From positions 806,001-870,000 of the forward strand of contig NZ_JAGFNZ010000001.1 in the NCBI RefSeq assembly GCF_019448085.1: a stretch of DNA of 64,000 bases, written 5' to 3'. The position numbers and the translations under genes are program-made. Below the pieces are notes generated by a model that saw nothing but the letters and a program-made list of their open reading frames with translations, was not told the DNA's origin and ran no database searches. This document shows, one piece after another, positions 43,012 through 50,501 of this stretch (within the stretch, counting starts at the first letter, position 1; every line of letters starts with the position of its first letter). The stretch comes from Caproiciproducens faecalis. Lineage in GTDB: Bacteria > Bacillota > Clostridia > Oscillospirales > Acutalibacteraceae.

Positions 43012-43717
43012 GATTATTATTTATTCACTGATTATTGGGGCCCTGGGCGGAGGCTGCATTGCGGCGGGTGCGGCGCGTATGTTTCACGCACCGGAAATAC
43101 AGGCGATGGGCGCTTTCCGTACGTTGGGCGAAATGAATGCCTGTAACGGAGATCCGATTGCGCATTTTTCGTTTGGCCTGGGCTTTTTCTTTTCAGCAGC
43201 GGCTTCGACTGTTGCAGCCGGAGCGCTGTCTGGAGAAGTATTACATAGAGTTGTTCCAAACTGGAGCGCAGCATCACTCTTAATCAAAAATAAAAATGTT
43301 GATGAAACAGTCCGCAATCCCGGAAAGATGTTTATAGCCGGTTCCGTAATTGGCGCGGTCGTGGTTGTTTTTCTGAATACCATGTCCCAGCTGATCCCGG
43401 AAAAGCTCTCCATGATTGCGAAAAATGTGTTGACTCCGGCTACAACATGGCTGATTAACCCGGTCATGCCCGCCATCTTCTGGCTGGCTGCCATTGACGC
43501 CGGTAAGGTTGTCGGTATGTGGGCAACGGTACTGGGTGGTATTTCTGCACTGGTATCCGGAAACGCGGTACCCGGAATCGTACTTGGAATCCTGATCGGA
43601 AAGTCGGCAGAGGAAAGTGGATACAAGAAAAAGATGGTTCAGATTTTGATTGCCATTGTTACTGTTATGTTCATTGCCATTGCTTACTTCAGAGGATTCT
43701 TCGAGAAATTTATTTAG
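43004..43717 (+). CDS. DUF4311 integral membrane protein (EF_0832-like)
   Basis: This is a 237-residue membrane protein with about six spans: IIYSLIIGALGGGCIAAGAARM, FGLGFFFSAAASTVAAGAL, FIAGSVIGAVVVVFLNTM, WLINPVMPAIFWLAA, AVPGIVLGILIG and ILIAIVTVMFIAIAYF. The loop HAPEIQAMGAFRTLGEMNAC between helices 1 and 2 is a candidate substrate loop. ATG 43004 follows GGAGGAGG by about 7 bases. It is paired with DUF4310 (13 bp gap), and both are glycine-rich like PTS EIIC/EIID or GatC-type permeases. Confidence 0.85.
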   Translation: MVEIIIYSLIIGALGGGCIAAGAARMFHAPEIQAMGAFRTLGEMNACNGDPIAHFSFGLGFFFSAAASTVAAGALSGEVLHRVVPNWSAASLLIKNKNVDETVRNPGKMFIAGSVIGAVVVVFLNTMSQLIPEKLSMIAKNVLTPATTWLINPVMPAIFWLAAIDAGKVVGMWATVLGGISALVSGNAVPGIVLGILIGKSAEESGYKKKMVQILIAIVTVMFIAIAYFRGFFEKFI

Positions 43718-43730
43718 GAGGAGACAGAAG

Positions 43731-44381
43731 ATGGAAAACAAAACCTTTATGCAGAAATTTGATGATTTTATGATGAAGGACAGCACCTTCATCCTTCTGG
43801 TTATGGGAGCGGCCGCGGCGATCTTCTCAGGAACCTTTATGTTTATTAAGTTCGGTACGGGTGCCTTCAACGACATTTCAATTGTTGCCATGCTGACCGA
43901 CGGGATGAGCAGCGGGGATTACGCGGCTGCAGCCGGATTTGCCGCAGGCTTCCTGATTGCCCGAGTTCTGGAAGGTCCGCTGGTCGGCTTGATGGATATT
44001 GGCGGCAGCCTGATGACCGGCGTAGGCATCGGTATCCCGGCAGTGTTTTTGTCCATGGGCTGGAAGTTCCCGTTTTCCAATTTCCTTTCGGCACTGCTCG
44101 TCGGTGCGGTTATTGGACTTGTCATTGGCCTTGCAATCATTATTATCCGTAAAGTTGTGCCGGATGGCATGGCGGTCGGTGGCACCAGCGTTATGATGGG
44201 TGCCGGAAACGCGGTGGGCCGTTACCTTGCTCCCCTGATTATCGTTGCGGCGACACAGTACAATGTCTATGCGGGGATCGGAGCGGTCGTGGGAGCGGCG
44301 ATTTTCTACAAGTGGGGAAAGGAAATGACCGGCGGCGCAATTTTGGGCGCCATGATTCTGGGTGCAATTTTTCTGAAATAG
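43731..44381 (+). CDS. DUF4310 integral membrane protein (EF_0833-like)
   Basis: This is a 216-residue membrane protein with about five to six spans, including FILLVMGAAAAIFSGTFMFI, AAAAGFAAGFLIARVL, LLVGAVIGLVIGLAIIII and GGAILGAMILGAIFLK. MADIGG-type loop LMDIGGSLMTGVGIGIP and VGGTSVMMGAGNAVGRY are conserved-looking glycine loops. ATG 43731 follows TAGGAGGAG; the longer upstream frame lies inside the preceding gene. It forms the second half of the membrane unit with DUF4311 and presumably imports the amino sugar acid used by DgaE. Confidence 0.85.
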   Translation: MENKTFMQKFDDFMMKDSTFILLVMGAAAAIFSGTFMFIKFGTGAFNDISIVAMLTDGMSSGDYAAAAGFAAGFLIARVLEGPLVGLMDIGGSLMTGVGIGIPAVFLSMGWKFPFSNFLSALLVGAVIGLVIGLAIIIIRKVVPDGMAVGGTSVMMGAGNAVGRYLAPLIIVAATQYNVYAGIGAVVGAAIFYKWGKEMTGGAILGAMILGAIFLK

Positions 44382-44406
44382 TGAAAGTGATTAAAGAGGA
44401 ATAAAA

Positions 44407-45513
44407 ATGAGTGTATATCAGGATATTGGATTAAAAAAAGTGATTAACTGCTGTGGGCGCGTAACCCTGCTGGGTGTTTCCACCCTGAGCGATGAAGTGG
44501 CCCGGGCCGCGGTCGCCGGGGGACAGTCCTATGTGGTAATCGAGGATTTGATCAACCGTGCGGGCGAGATCATTTCCCAGTACACAGGGGGCGAAGACAG
44601 CTGCGTGGCGTCCTGCGCTTCCGCCGCAATCTGTCTTACAGTGGCCGGGTTAATCTCAAAAGGGAAAAAATCAATTATGGACCGTCTTCCGAATTCTGAA
44701 GGTATTCCGAACGAAATCGTTCTTCAGAAGGGGCACAGTATCGAATTCGGGGGGACCATGGCGACGATGCTTCGAATTGGAGGCGGGGTGTCGGTGGAAG
44801 TGGGCACCGTGAATGAAGTCGTCCCGGAAGACGTGGAAGGAGCCATCAACGAAAAAACGGTTGCTTTGCTATATGTTAAGAGCCATCACTGTGTGCAGAA
44901 GGGCATGCTGACTATCGAAACGATGCGTGATATTGCACACCGGCACCAGCTTCCCCTCATCATCGACGCAGCGGCGGAAGAGGATTTCCGGAAATACATT
45001 GCGATGGGGGCCGATCTGGTAGTGTACAGTGGGGCAAAAGCCCTCGAAGCGACAACCTCCGGATTTGTAACCGGAAAGAAAGAATATATCGCGTATGCCA
45101 AAAAGCAGTATCACGGAATCGGACGTCCCATGAAGATCGGGAAAGAAGGTATTATGGGCCTTTTAAAGGCTTTGGACCGCTATGAAAACAAGGACCGCGA
45201 AAAGGAAGTCAAAGAAAATCTGGAAAAGGTACGGTACCTGTGCGACGAGATCAACAGGATTCCCGGCCTGAAGGCGGTTCAGATTCAGGATGAAGCGGGA
45301 CGGGCGATTTACCGGGCCAGAGTGACGGTGGATACGGCGGTCAGCGATAAAAAAATCGAAGATATTAACCGTGAGCTGCGCGCCGGTGACCCCATCATTT
45401 ATTGCCGGGCCGAATTTCTGAATCTGGGCGAGCTGGACCTTGACCCGAGACCGCTGTGCGAGGGTGACAAGGAACTGATTGTAAGCAGATTGAAAGAAAT
45501 TATGAAGGGATGA
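44407..45513 (+). CDS. dgaE: D-glucosaminate-6-phosphate ammonia-lyase, DgaE family
   Basis: This is a 368-residue fold-type I PLP enzyme of the SelA-like DgaE family. KVINCCGRVTLLGVSTLSDEV is the family N-terminus, SCVASCASAAICLTVAG the phosphate-binding loop, LIIDAAAEED (Asp near 183) the ring-binding acid, and VYSGAKALEATTSGF carries the Schiff-base lysine near residue 211. In Salmonella, DgaE converts D-glucosaminate-6-phosphate to 2-keto-3-deoxygluconate-6-phosphate and ammonia. The exact substrate here may differ. AAAGAGGAA precedes the ATG, and dgaF follows after 4 bp. Confidence 0.88.
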   Translation: MSVYQDIGLKKVINCCGRVTLLGVSTLSDEVARAAVAGGQSYVVIEDLINRAGEIISQYTGGEDSCVASCASAAICLTVAGLISKGKKSIMDRLPNSEGIPNEIVLQKGHSIEFGGTMATMLRIGGGVSVEVGTVNEVVPEDVEGAINEKTVALLYVKSHHCVQKGMLTIETMRDIAHRHQLPLIIDAAAEEDFRKYIAMGADLVVYSGAKALEATTSGFVTGKKEYIAYAKKQYHGIGRPMKIGKEGIMGLLKALDRYENKDREKEVKENLEKVRYLCDEINRIPGLKAVQIQDEAGRAIYRARVTVDTAVSDKKIEDINRELRAGDPIIYCRAEFLNLGELDLDPRPLCEGDKELIVSRLKEIMKG

Positions 45514-45517
45514 AATC

Positions 45518-46252
45518 ATGGGAATCAATTACTACCATCATCGTGTATGCCTGAACGTACTGGCCGGAAGCCTGAAAAATGCGGAAGAAATCTATCAGGC
45601 GGCGGAAAAACATGTGGAGGTCGGCGTACTCTCCGCCAGCTATCCGGATGTTCCGAGCGCGGTAGAGGATATGAAAAAATACATGGACGTACTGGAGGGG
45701 AATCTCTCTGTCGGGCTGGGCGGCGGAAATCCTGCTCAGTGGAAAGCGGTCGCGGAGATTGCAAAGGGCATTAAGGCCAATCACTTTAATCAGGTGTTTT
45801 CCGCGGTCGGCTATACAAGGGCAAACGTGGGGAATGAATCCAGCCATATCAATGCCCTCGTGTCCCCTTCCGGAACAGCCGGAATGGTGAAGATTTCCAC
45901 AGGCCCACTGTCCAAGGACTGTGAACAGCCCGCAGTAATCCCGGTGGATACGGCCATTGCCATGATTCGGGAAATGGGCGGGAATTCCATCAAGTTTTTC
46001 CCGATGGGCGGCCTGAAATGCAGGGAAGAGCTGAAAGCGGTGGCGCAGTCCTGCGCCAGAAACCATTTCATTCTGGAGCCAACCGGCGGGATCAGCCCGG
46101 ATAATTTCCGTGAAATCATGGAAATTATCTTACAGGCGGGTGTGGAAAAAATTATTCCGCATGTCTACAGCTCCATTATTGACAAAGAGAGCGGAAACAC
46201 GAAGACTGACGAAGTGAAAAAATTGTTGTCGGTCGTAAAAGAATTAATATAA
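45518..46252 (+). CDS. dgaF: 2-keto-3-deoxy-6-phosphogluconate aldolase, DgaF family
   Basis: This is a 244-residue aldolase of the DgaF/EF_0839 type (KDGP aldolase family). Features include HRVCLNVLAGSLKNAEEIYQ at the N-terminus, LSVGLGGGNPAQW, HINALVSPSGTAGMVKIST, SIKFFPMGGLKCREELKAV with the likely Schiff-base lysine in SIKFFPMGG, and ILEPTGGISPDNF. It cleaves the keto-deoxy phospho-acid formed by DgaE into pyruvate and glyceraldehyde-3-phosphate. Both enzymes require a phosphorylated substrate, which implies phosphorylation during or after uptake. Confidence 0.88.
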   Translation: MGINYYHHRVCLNVLAGSLKNAEEIYQAAEKHVEVGVLSASYPDVPSAVEDMKKYMDVLEGNLSVGLGGGNPAQWKAVAEIAKGIKANHFNQVFSAVGYTRANVGNESSHINALVSPSGTAGMVKISTGPLSKDCEQPAVIPVDTAIAMIREMGGNSIKFFPMGGLKCREELKAVAQSCARNHFILEPTGGISPDNFREIMEIILQAGVEKIIPHVYSSIIDKESGNTKTDEVKKLLSVVKELI

Positions 46253-46268
46253 ATTAGGATAAGAAGAT

Positions 46269-46529
46269 ATGAAAGAATTTACTTATACAATCAAAGATCA
46301 ATTGGGAATTCATGCAAGGCCCGCCGGAATGCTGGTGAAAGAAGCAAAAAAGTTCGGCAGTGCGATTACCATCCGCAGCAAAAACGGGAAAAGCTCGGAT
46401 GTTTGCAAAATTTTGAACCTGATGGCAATGGGCATCAAGCATGGCGACGTCATCACGGTACAGGCTGACGGTAAGGATGAGGAAGCTGCCATCTCCGCAA
46501 TGAAAACACTGGTTACCAACAATTTATAA
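46269..46529 (+). CDS. HPr-like phosphocarrier without Ser46 (second paralogue)
   Basis: This is an 86-residue HPr-fold protein, closing the operon 16 bp after dgaF. GIHARPAGML gives His15 and Arg17. The segment equivalent to the HPr kinase site reads SSDVCKILNLMAMGI; lysine stands where HPr has Ser46. A one-residue insertion (RSKNGK) precedes it. Compared with the protein at 6858-7115 it shares the same start (M.F.YT.KD) and site changes, so the two are clear paralogues. It should carry phosphate from enzyme I to the operon's PRD, EIIB-like or transporter proteins. Confidence 0.88.
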   Translation: MKEFTYTIKDQLGIHARPAGMLVKEAKKFGSAITIRSKNGKSSDVCKILNLMAMGIKHGDVITVQADGKDEEAAISAMKTLVTNNL

Positions 46530-46666
46530 GAGCGGGTTCTTTATCGTTCATTTCGGGGGACTGGTGATCTCCAGATCTCCCGACTGCCCGCAGCGCTCAT
46601 TGTGACTCAAAAAGCCGTTGCACAAAGAAGGATATAAACCGTACAGTTTGTCGATCAGGGGCCTGA

Positions 46667-46864
46667 TTGAAGACGGCGGGCAGCCACACACAGTGGTCCG
46701 GCACGGGCAGACAGTCGGAGGACGAAAGCGGAAAAGAGGTTCTTCGCCCGAAGATTGTGCCGCTTTTGCAGGAAGGCTCGGTCGTCACCACGCGCAACGA
46801 CACCGACTATGTGGTGACGGAATACGGCATTGTCTGGGAGCGAAAAAAACTGAATAGACATTGA
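46667..46864 (+). pseudogene. C-terminal fragment of a CoA-transferase
   Basis: The frame reads GKEVLRPKIVPLLQEGSVVT and TRNDTDYVVTEYGIVWERKK. KIVP.L..G..VTT.R.D..YVVTEYG is a hallmark of acetyl-CoA hydrolase/4-hydroxybutyrate CoA-transferase C-termini. The N-terminal 350 or more residues and the following RGKSLRERA segment are absent, and no start codon with ribosome site exists. It is a remnant, probably left by a deletion next to the dga operon. Confidence 0.75.
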
Positions 46865-46947
46865 CACAAAAATATGTTGACAATATATTCCAATGATGTT
46901 ATAGTCCTTTTGAGAGAAACCTTAATACGAGAAAGGGAGTATCACTT

Positions 46948-47130
46948 ATGAGCGAGAAAGAATATGTTGGTACCGGTAAAGGCCTTGGATATTATGGCTC
47001 CTCGGATATATATGAAGATAATCAGAAAGTTGGTTCTGAAGCATATAGAACCACTCTGAGCGGAAGAACATACGTTGATGAATATGATAAGGATGGCAAT
47101 AAGATCGGGTCACATTATACTGATGATTAA
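46948..47130 (+). CDS. small hypothetical protein, 60 residues
   Basis: This is a polar, glycine- and tyrosine-rich peptide, MSEKEYVGTGKGLGYYGSSD and so on, ending YDKDGNKIGSHYTDD, with beta-hairpin character. The family is not recognised. GAAAGGGAG is 8 bases before the ATG, and TTGACA (46878) lies about 70 bp upstream with a TATAGT 17-18 bases later, so it has a likely promoter of its own. A terminator follows at 47200. It appears to be a genuine single-gene transcript. Confidence 0.65.
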   Translation: MSEKEYVGTGKGLGYYGSSDIYEDNQKVGSEAYRTTLSGRTYVDEYDKDGNKIGSHYTDD

Positions 47131-47199
47131 TCTGGGTTTCACATTTATTACGAACAAGGTTTCTCCCGCGAAGCGATTTTAAACCGCATAGATATGACG

Positions 47200-47239
47200 A
47201 TCCCCCGCTGGCCTATTGGCTGACGGGGGATTTTTTATT
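47200..47239 (+). terminator. terminator
   Basis: ATCCCCCG pairs with CGGGGGAT around CTGGCCTATTGGCTGA, followed by TTTTTTATTT. It ends the transcript of the 60-residue gene. From 47240 to 47474 no gene or structure is apparent. Confidence 0.85.
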
Positions 47240-47474
47240 TAATCATCAAAACTCATTTGATCGTCAAGCCCAAAACGCTTATTAAATAATTAATAAATTC
47301 GTCCCAGCTATTACTTATTTTCATTAATGTAATTACACTTGCTATGTGTTTATCCAGATGTGGAATTCCCGTATCATATGTTACTAATTGGTGAAACATA
47401 GGTGTAAAACAGAAAGTTGCTACGCCAGTAAACTGATTAAACTCGGAACCTTCTTTGTGGCGCTAGATTAATGA

Positions 47475-47503
47475 TTGACAACAGCTGAAAGCAATGCTAT
47501 ATT
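47475..47503 (+). promoter_or_regulatory. strong sigma-A promoter of the mutS2-like gene
   Basis: TTGACA (47475-47480), a 17-base spacer and TATATT (47498-47503). The start site would be near 47510, giving a leader of about 455 nt before the ATG at 47965, unusually long. Confidence 0.8.
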
Positions 47504-47536
47504 ATAGTCATATCCCTGATTGAAAGGATGGTTTTC

Positions 47537-47572
47537 ATGTCGGATTTGTCTGTAAAGGTGAACAACAACTAA
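47537..47572 (+). CDS. leader peptide of the mutS2-like gene
   Basis: An 11-codon ORF, MSDLSVKVNNN, begins 27 nt after the predicted start of transcription. GAAAGGA (47522-47528) lies 8 bases before its ATG, a good ribosome site. It ends with three consecutive Asn codons, then TAA. It sits upstream of at least three alternative hairpins and two terminators. The arrangement fits ribosome-dependent transcription attenuation, as for antibiotic-inducible ABC-F and Erm genes. Translation is not proven. Confidence 0.6.
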   Translation: MSDLSVKVNNN

Positions 47573-47579
47573 ATAAGTT

Positions 47580-47770
47580 GTGAAAGGTGATAACAGGCGC
47601 AGAATGGATCTGCATTTTTTGTTATGCCTTTCTGATGACGCTGACTTAACAGCGCTGTCGGACATCTACCTTACAGACTGCTTCCATGCGGCTTATTAGC
47701 CGTGATATAACCATCCAGTTATATATTTTGTTGCATGAACTATTGAACATCTATTTTCTATGCAACAATG
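47580..47770 (+). promoter_or_regulatory. attenuator leader with alternative hairpins
   Basis: Downstream of the leader peptide come: an ATAACA/TGTTAT stem enclosing GCAGA/TCTGC (about 47592-47624) with a T-run; CGCTGA/..CAGCG; CGGC/GCCG; ATATAAC/GTTATAT followed by ATTTTG (about 47704-47729); and TTGTTGCAT / ATGCAACAA (47728-47768). Several are mutually exclusive. The set reads as an RNA switch that responds to the ribosome's position on the leader peptide. Confidence 0.6.
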
Positions 47771-47774
47771 GAGT

Positions 47775-47805
47775 GTAGTGGGTTTGTCCCATTACGCTTT
47801 TTTTA
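47775..47805 (+). terminator. attenuator terminator 1
   Basis: GTAGTGGG pairs with CCCATTAC around TTTGT, followed by GCTTTTTTTATTT. It lies 160 bp upstream of the mutS2-like start codon, so it must be bypassed for expression. Confidence 0.8.
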
Positions 47806-47821
47806 TTTATACTGATGAATT

Positions 47822-47950
47822 ATGCCCACAGGAGCATTCTGCCATTTCCAAATAACGCAACAGTCGAGCACTTTTTTCACGTCTCGGAAAAATTACTCTT
47901 CGCGTTTTGGAAATGTCGGTAGATGTCACCTGTGGGTATTTTTTTATTGA
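47822..47950 (+). terminator. attenuator terminator 2, long rod hairpin
   Basis: CCCACAGG (47825-47832) pairs with CCTGTGGG (47929-47936), and internally ATTTCCAAA (47844-47852) pairs with TTTTGGAAAT (47905-47914). The structure is closed by TATTTTTTTATT and ends just before the ribosome site TAGGAG of the mutS2-like gene. A T-rich break inside the loop (CACTTTTTTCAC) suggests a possible alternative fold. Confidence 0.8.
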
Positions 47951-47964
47951 TAGGAGTAATCTAG

Positions 47965-49908
47965 ATGAATTCATCAGAAAAAATATTAGAATACGAGCAA
48001 ATCAAAGAAATGCTTTGTGACCATGCTCTGTCTGAACGCGCACGTAGGCGGCTAGCTGCATTATCACCTTATATGGATGAAAGTGAGTGTCATCGAAAAA
48101 TGGATGAAACCACTGCTGCGAGGAAAATCCTTGATGCATGCGGCACACCGCCTTTAACCGCCATGACGCAAGTCGATCAGATTTTGACTCTCTGTCAAGC
48201 CGGTTCCATGTTGGTTCCCGAACAGTTATTATCAGTTGTCCAATTTATCCTGTCCTGCAACCGAATCAAGTCCTACCTCAAAAAGGCAGAAATGCTGGAC
48301 GGCACGATTGCCTGCTATGGAAAGAGCATGTACGATTTGCCTGAACTCCAGCAGGAAATCGAGCGGTGTATCCGCAATGAGCAGGTGGACAGCGCCGCAA
48401 GTTCCGACCTGAGAGACGTACGGCGAAAAGTCGAAACAGTCAAGGCACAGATACAAACGAAGCTGAATGATATTTTGCGCAGCAAAAAGCAGTGGTTTTC
48501 GGACGACGCGGTCGTGACACGAGGCGGCCGTTTTGCCCTGCCGGTGAAAAAAGAATATAAAAATAAATTTTCCGGAAGCGTACTGGGAATTTCGGGTACC
48601 GGCGGCACTTACTTTATGGAGCCCAGCTCTGTGACAAAACTGCAGGAAGAGTTGTCATCACTGCAAATCGAAGAGGAAAACGAAGTTCGCAGAATCCTTT
48701 ACACGCTGTCTGCGCTGGTAGATGACAATCGTTCTGAATTAATGAGAAATATAGAAGCCGTTGAAACGCTGGATGTTGTATTTGCCAAAGCAAAGCTCAG
48801 CGCTCATATGGATGCCGTTCCGGTTTCCATAACCGCCGACCGAAAAATATGCATTCGGAAAGGTCGTCATCCATTGATTGACAGAAACATCTGCGTGCCG
48901 TTGGATTTTGAGCTGGACGGCGACTGTTCAGGCGTAGTCATCACCGGCCCCAACACCGGCGGAAAAACCGTCGCTCTGAAAACAGTAGGGCTACTCTCCA
49001 TGATGGCGCAAAGCGGCCTGCATATTCCGGCGGACGCATCCAGCATCCTGTGTATGCACAATGCCTACCTGTGCGATATTGGCGACGGGCAAAGCATTGC
49101 TGAGAATTTGTCCACTTTCTCCGCCCACATGACCAATATCATTGAAATCCTGCGACAGACAACCCGTGAAAGTCTTGTTCTGCTGGATGAGTTAGGTTCC
49201 GGCACCGACCCTGCGGAAGGCATGGGAATCGCCATTGCTGTGCTGGATGAACTGCGTGTCAAGGGCTGTCTGTTTATTGCAACCACGCATTACCCAGAGG
49301 TCAAGGATTACGCCGATTCTGCCCTTGGCATGACAAACGCGCGCATGGCGTTTGACCGCGAAACCCTCAACCCCACCTATCGGCTGGAATTGGGCAAAGC
49401 CGGGGAAAGCTGTGCGCTCTATATTGCAAAGCGCCTCGGACTGCCACCCAGCCTTTTGGAACGAGCATATCAGGAAGCCTATCGGAAAAAGGAACGCAAC
49501 AGCCCCCTTCCGGATTTTCAGTTGAATTCCGGTTGTGCCGATACGGAACCTGCCGCGCTGCCTGTCTCAAAAATCCAGAAAAGCAAACCGGCAAAGCCCG
49601 TTTCCACTCATGCTGTAAAATTCCAATTAGGCGACAGCGTCTTGATTTACCCCGAAAAAAGAATTGGTATCGTATTTCATCAAGCGAACGAGCATGGAGA
49701 AATCGGGGTACAGATTAAGGGCGAAAAGGAGTGGGTCAGCCATAAGAGGCTAGAACTAAAAACACCTGCCAGCGAGCTGTACCCGCCTGATTACGACTTT
49801 TCCATTGTATTTGATACTGTTTCTAATCGCAAGGCAAGACACGTTATGGGGAAGCGGCATGATCCGAATCTGAGTATCCAGTGTGATGAAAAAGATATCG
49901 CCAAATGA
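47965..49908 (+). CDS. MutS2-like ATPase lacking the Smr domain
   Basis: This is a 647-residue MutS-family ATPase of the MutS2 type. Core helices (about 1-290) precede Walker A GPNTGGKT (about 329-336), Walker B SLVLLDELGSGTDPAEGMG (about 405-420), and the family motif TTHYPEVKDYA. After a linker, a small beta domain (FQLGDSVLIYPEKRIGIVF) and ELYPPDYDFSIVFDTVSNRKARH end the protein. There is no Smr nuclease domain (no LDLRG or HGxG), and it is about 140 residues shorter than B. subtilis MutS2. MutS2 acts on collided ribosomes or recombination intermediates. The long attenuator in front makes a drug-inducible ribosome-protection role attractive. Confidence 0.88.
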   Translation: MNSSEKILEYEQIKEMLCDHALSERARRRLAALSPYMDESECHRKMDETTAARKILDACGTPPLTAMTQVDQILTLCQAGSMLVPEQLLSVVQFILSCNRIKSYLKKAEMLDGTIACYGKSMYDLPELQQEIERCIRNEQVDSAASSDLRDVRRKVETVKAQIQTKLNDILRSKKQWFSDDAVVTRGGRFALPVKKEYKNKFSGSVLGISGTGGTYFMEPSSVTKLQEELSSLQIEEENEVRRILYTLSALVDDNRSELMRNIEAVETLDVVFAKAKLSAHMDAVPVSITADRKICIRKGRHPLIDRNICVPLDFELDGDCSGVVITGPNTGGKTVALKTVGLLSMMAQSGLHIPADASSILCMHNAYLCDIGDGQSIAENLSTFSAHMTNIIEILRQTTRESLVLLDELGSGTDPAEGMGIAIAVLDELRVKGCLFIATTHYPEVKDYADSALGMTNARMAFDRETLNPTYRLELGKAGESCALYIAKRLGLPPSLLERAYQEAYRKKERNSPLPDFQLNSGCADTEPAALPVSKIQKSKPAKPVSTHAVKFQLGDSVLIYPEKRIGIVFHQANEHGEIGVQIKGEKEWVSHKRLELKTPASELYPPDYDFSIVFDTVSNRKARHVMGKRHDPNLSIQCDEKDIAK

Positions 49909-49970
49909 AAACGAAGGGGATCCCAAAGAAATAGCCGCCTTTGAGCTGGCACTCAAAGACGGCAGAACCT

Positions 49971-50126
49971 TCATTGATTAATTACTCTTTGGTATGTTTC
50001 ATTTCCGCATTTTGGGCAGTTTGGGAGAGAATGGGAATCATCATTGAGCACAACGATTTCACCACATGTTTTGCATTTATAGCGTCCTAGCCCAGGCTTT
50101 TCTCCTGCCTTGTCCAACTTGTCCAT
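49971..50126 (-). CDS. small zinc-ribbon protein
   Basis: This is a 51-residue protein, MDKLDKAGEKPGLGRYKCKT, with CKTCGE and CPKCGNETY forming a CxxC...CxxC zinc ribbon. It resembles short clostridial zinc-ribbon proteins of the form GEKPG.G.Y.C..CG. AGAAGGCG precedes the ATG on its strand. The function is unknown. It is the last of three small genes on this strand between mutS2-like and ku. Confidence 0.75.
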   Translation of the reverse strand: MDKLDKAGEKPGLGRYKCKTCGEIVVLNDDSHSLPNCPKCGNETYQRVINQ

Positions 50127-50169
50127 ATAATCGCCTTCTTTCACAACGATATTCTATACGGCGGAGGAA

Positions 50170-50412
50170 TTACTTATTCGGAACCGTGTCATCAGTATTT
50201 TTATCTCTAGGATTTTCTTTCGTATTGGTTGCTGATTCAACCGAATCAGAATTCGTATTACTCATTGTGGGGTCGCTATCTCTCGTACTTCCGTTTCGAG
50301 CACTTGACTCATCTTCCTGAGGAATAGGCATTGGTATCGGCACAGGAGCCGGGACTGTTGGCATAACCGAATCTGAAACTGGCGAATTTTTATTATTTTT
50401 TTTACTATTCAT
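50170..50412 (-). CDS. low-complexity hypothetical protein
   Basis: This is an 80-residue protein starting MNSKKNNKNSPVSDS, with a proline-rich stretch, VPAPVPIPMPIPQ, and a Ser/Thr/Asn/Asp-rich acidic tail. It is probably disordered. AAAGGGGATG lies before ATG 50412. No homologue is recognised, so coding status rests on the ribosome site and composition. Confidence 0.45.
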   Translation of the reverse strand: MNSKKNNKNSPVSDSVMPTVPAPVPIPMPIPQEDESSARNGSTRDSDPTMSNTNSDSVESATNTKENPRDKNTDDTVPNK

Positions 50413-50501
50413 AAATGCATCCCCTTTCGGGATTAGCTTATCCAGCAAATCGGATTTTATTAAAAGCGTTATGTACGGCGAACTTTTGCTCGCCGAAAGT
50501 A

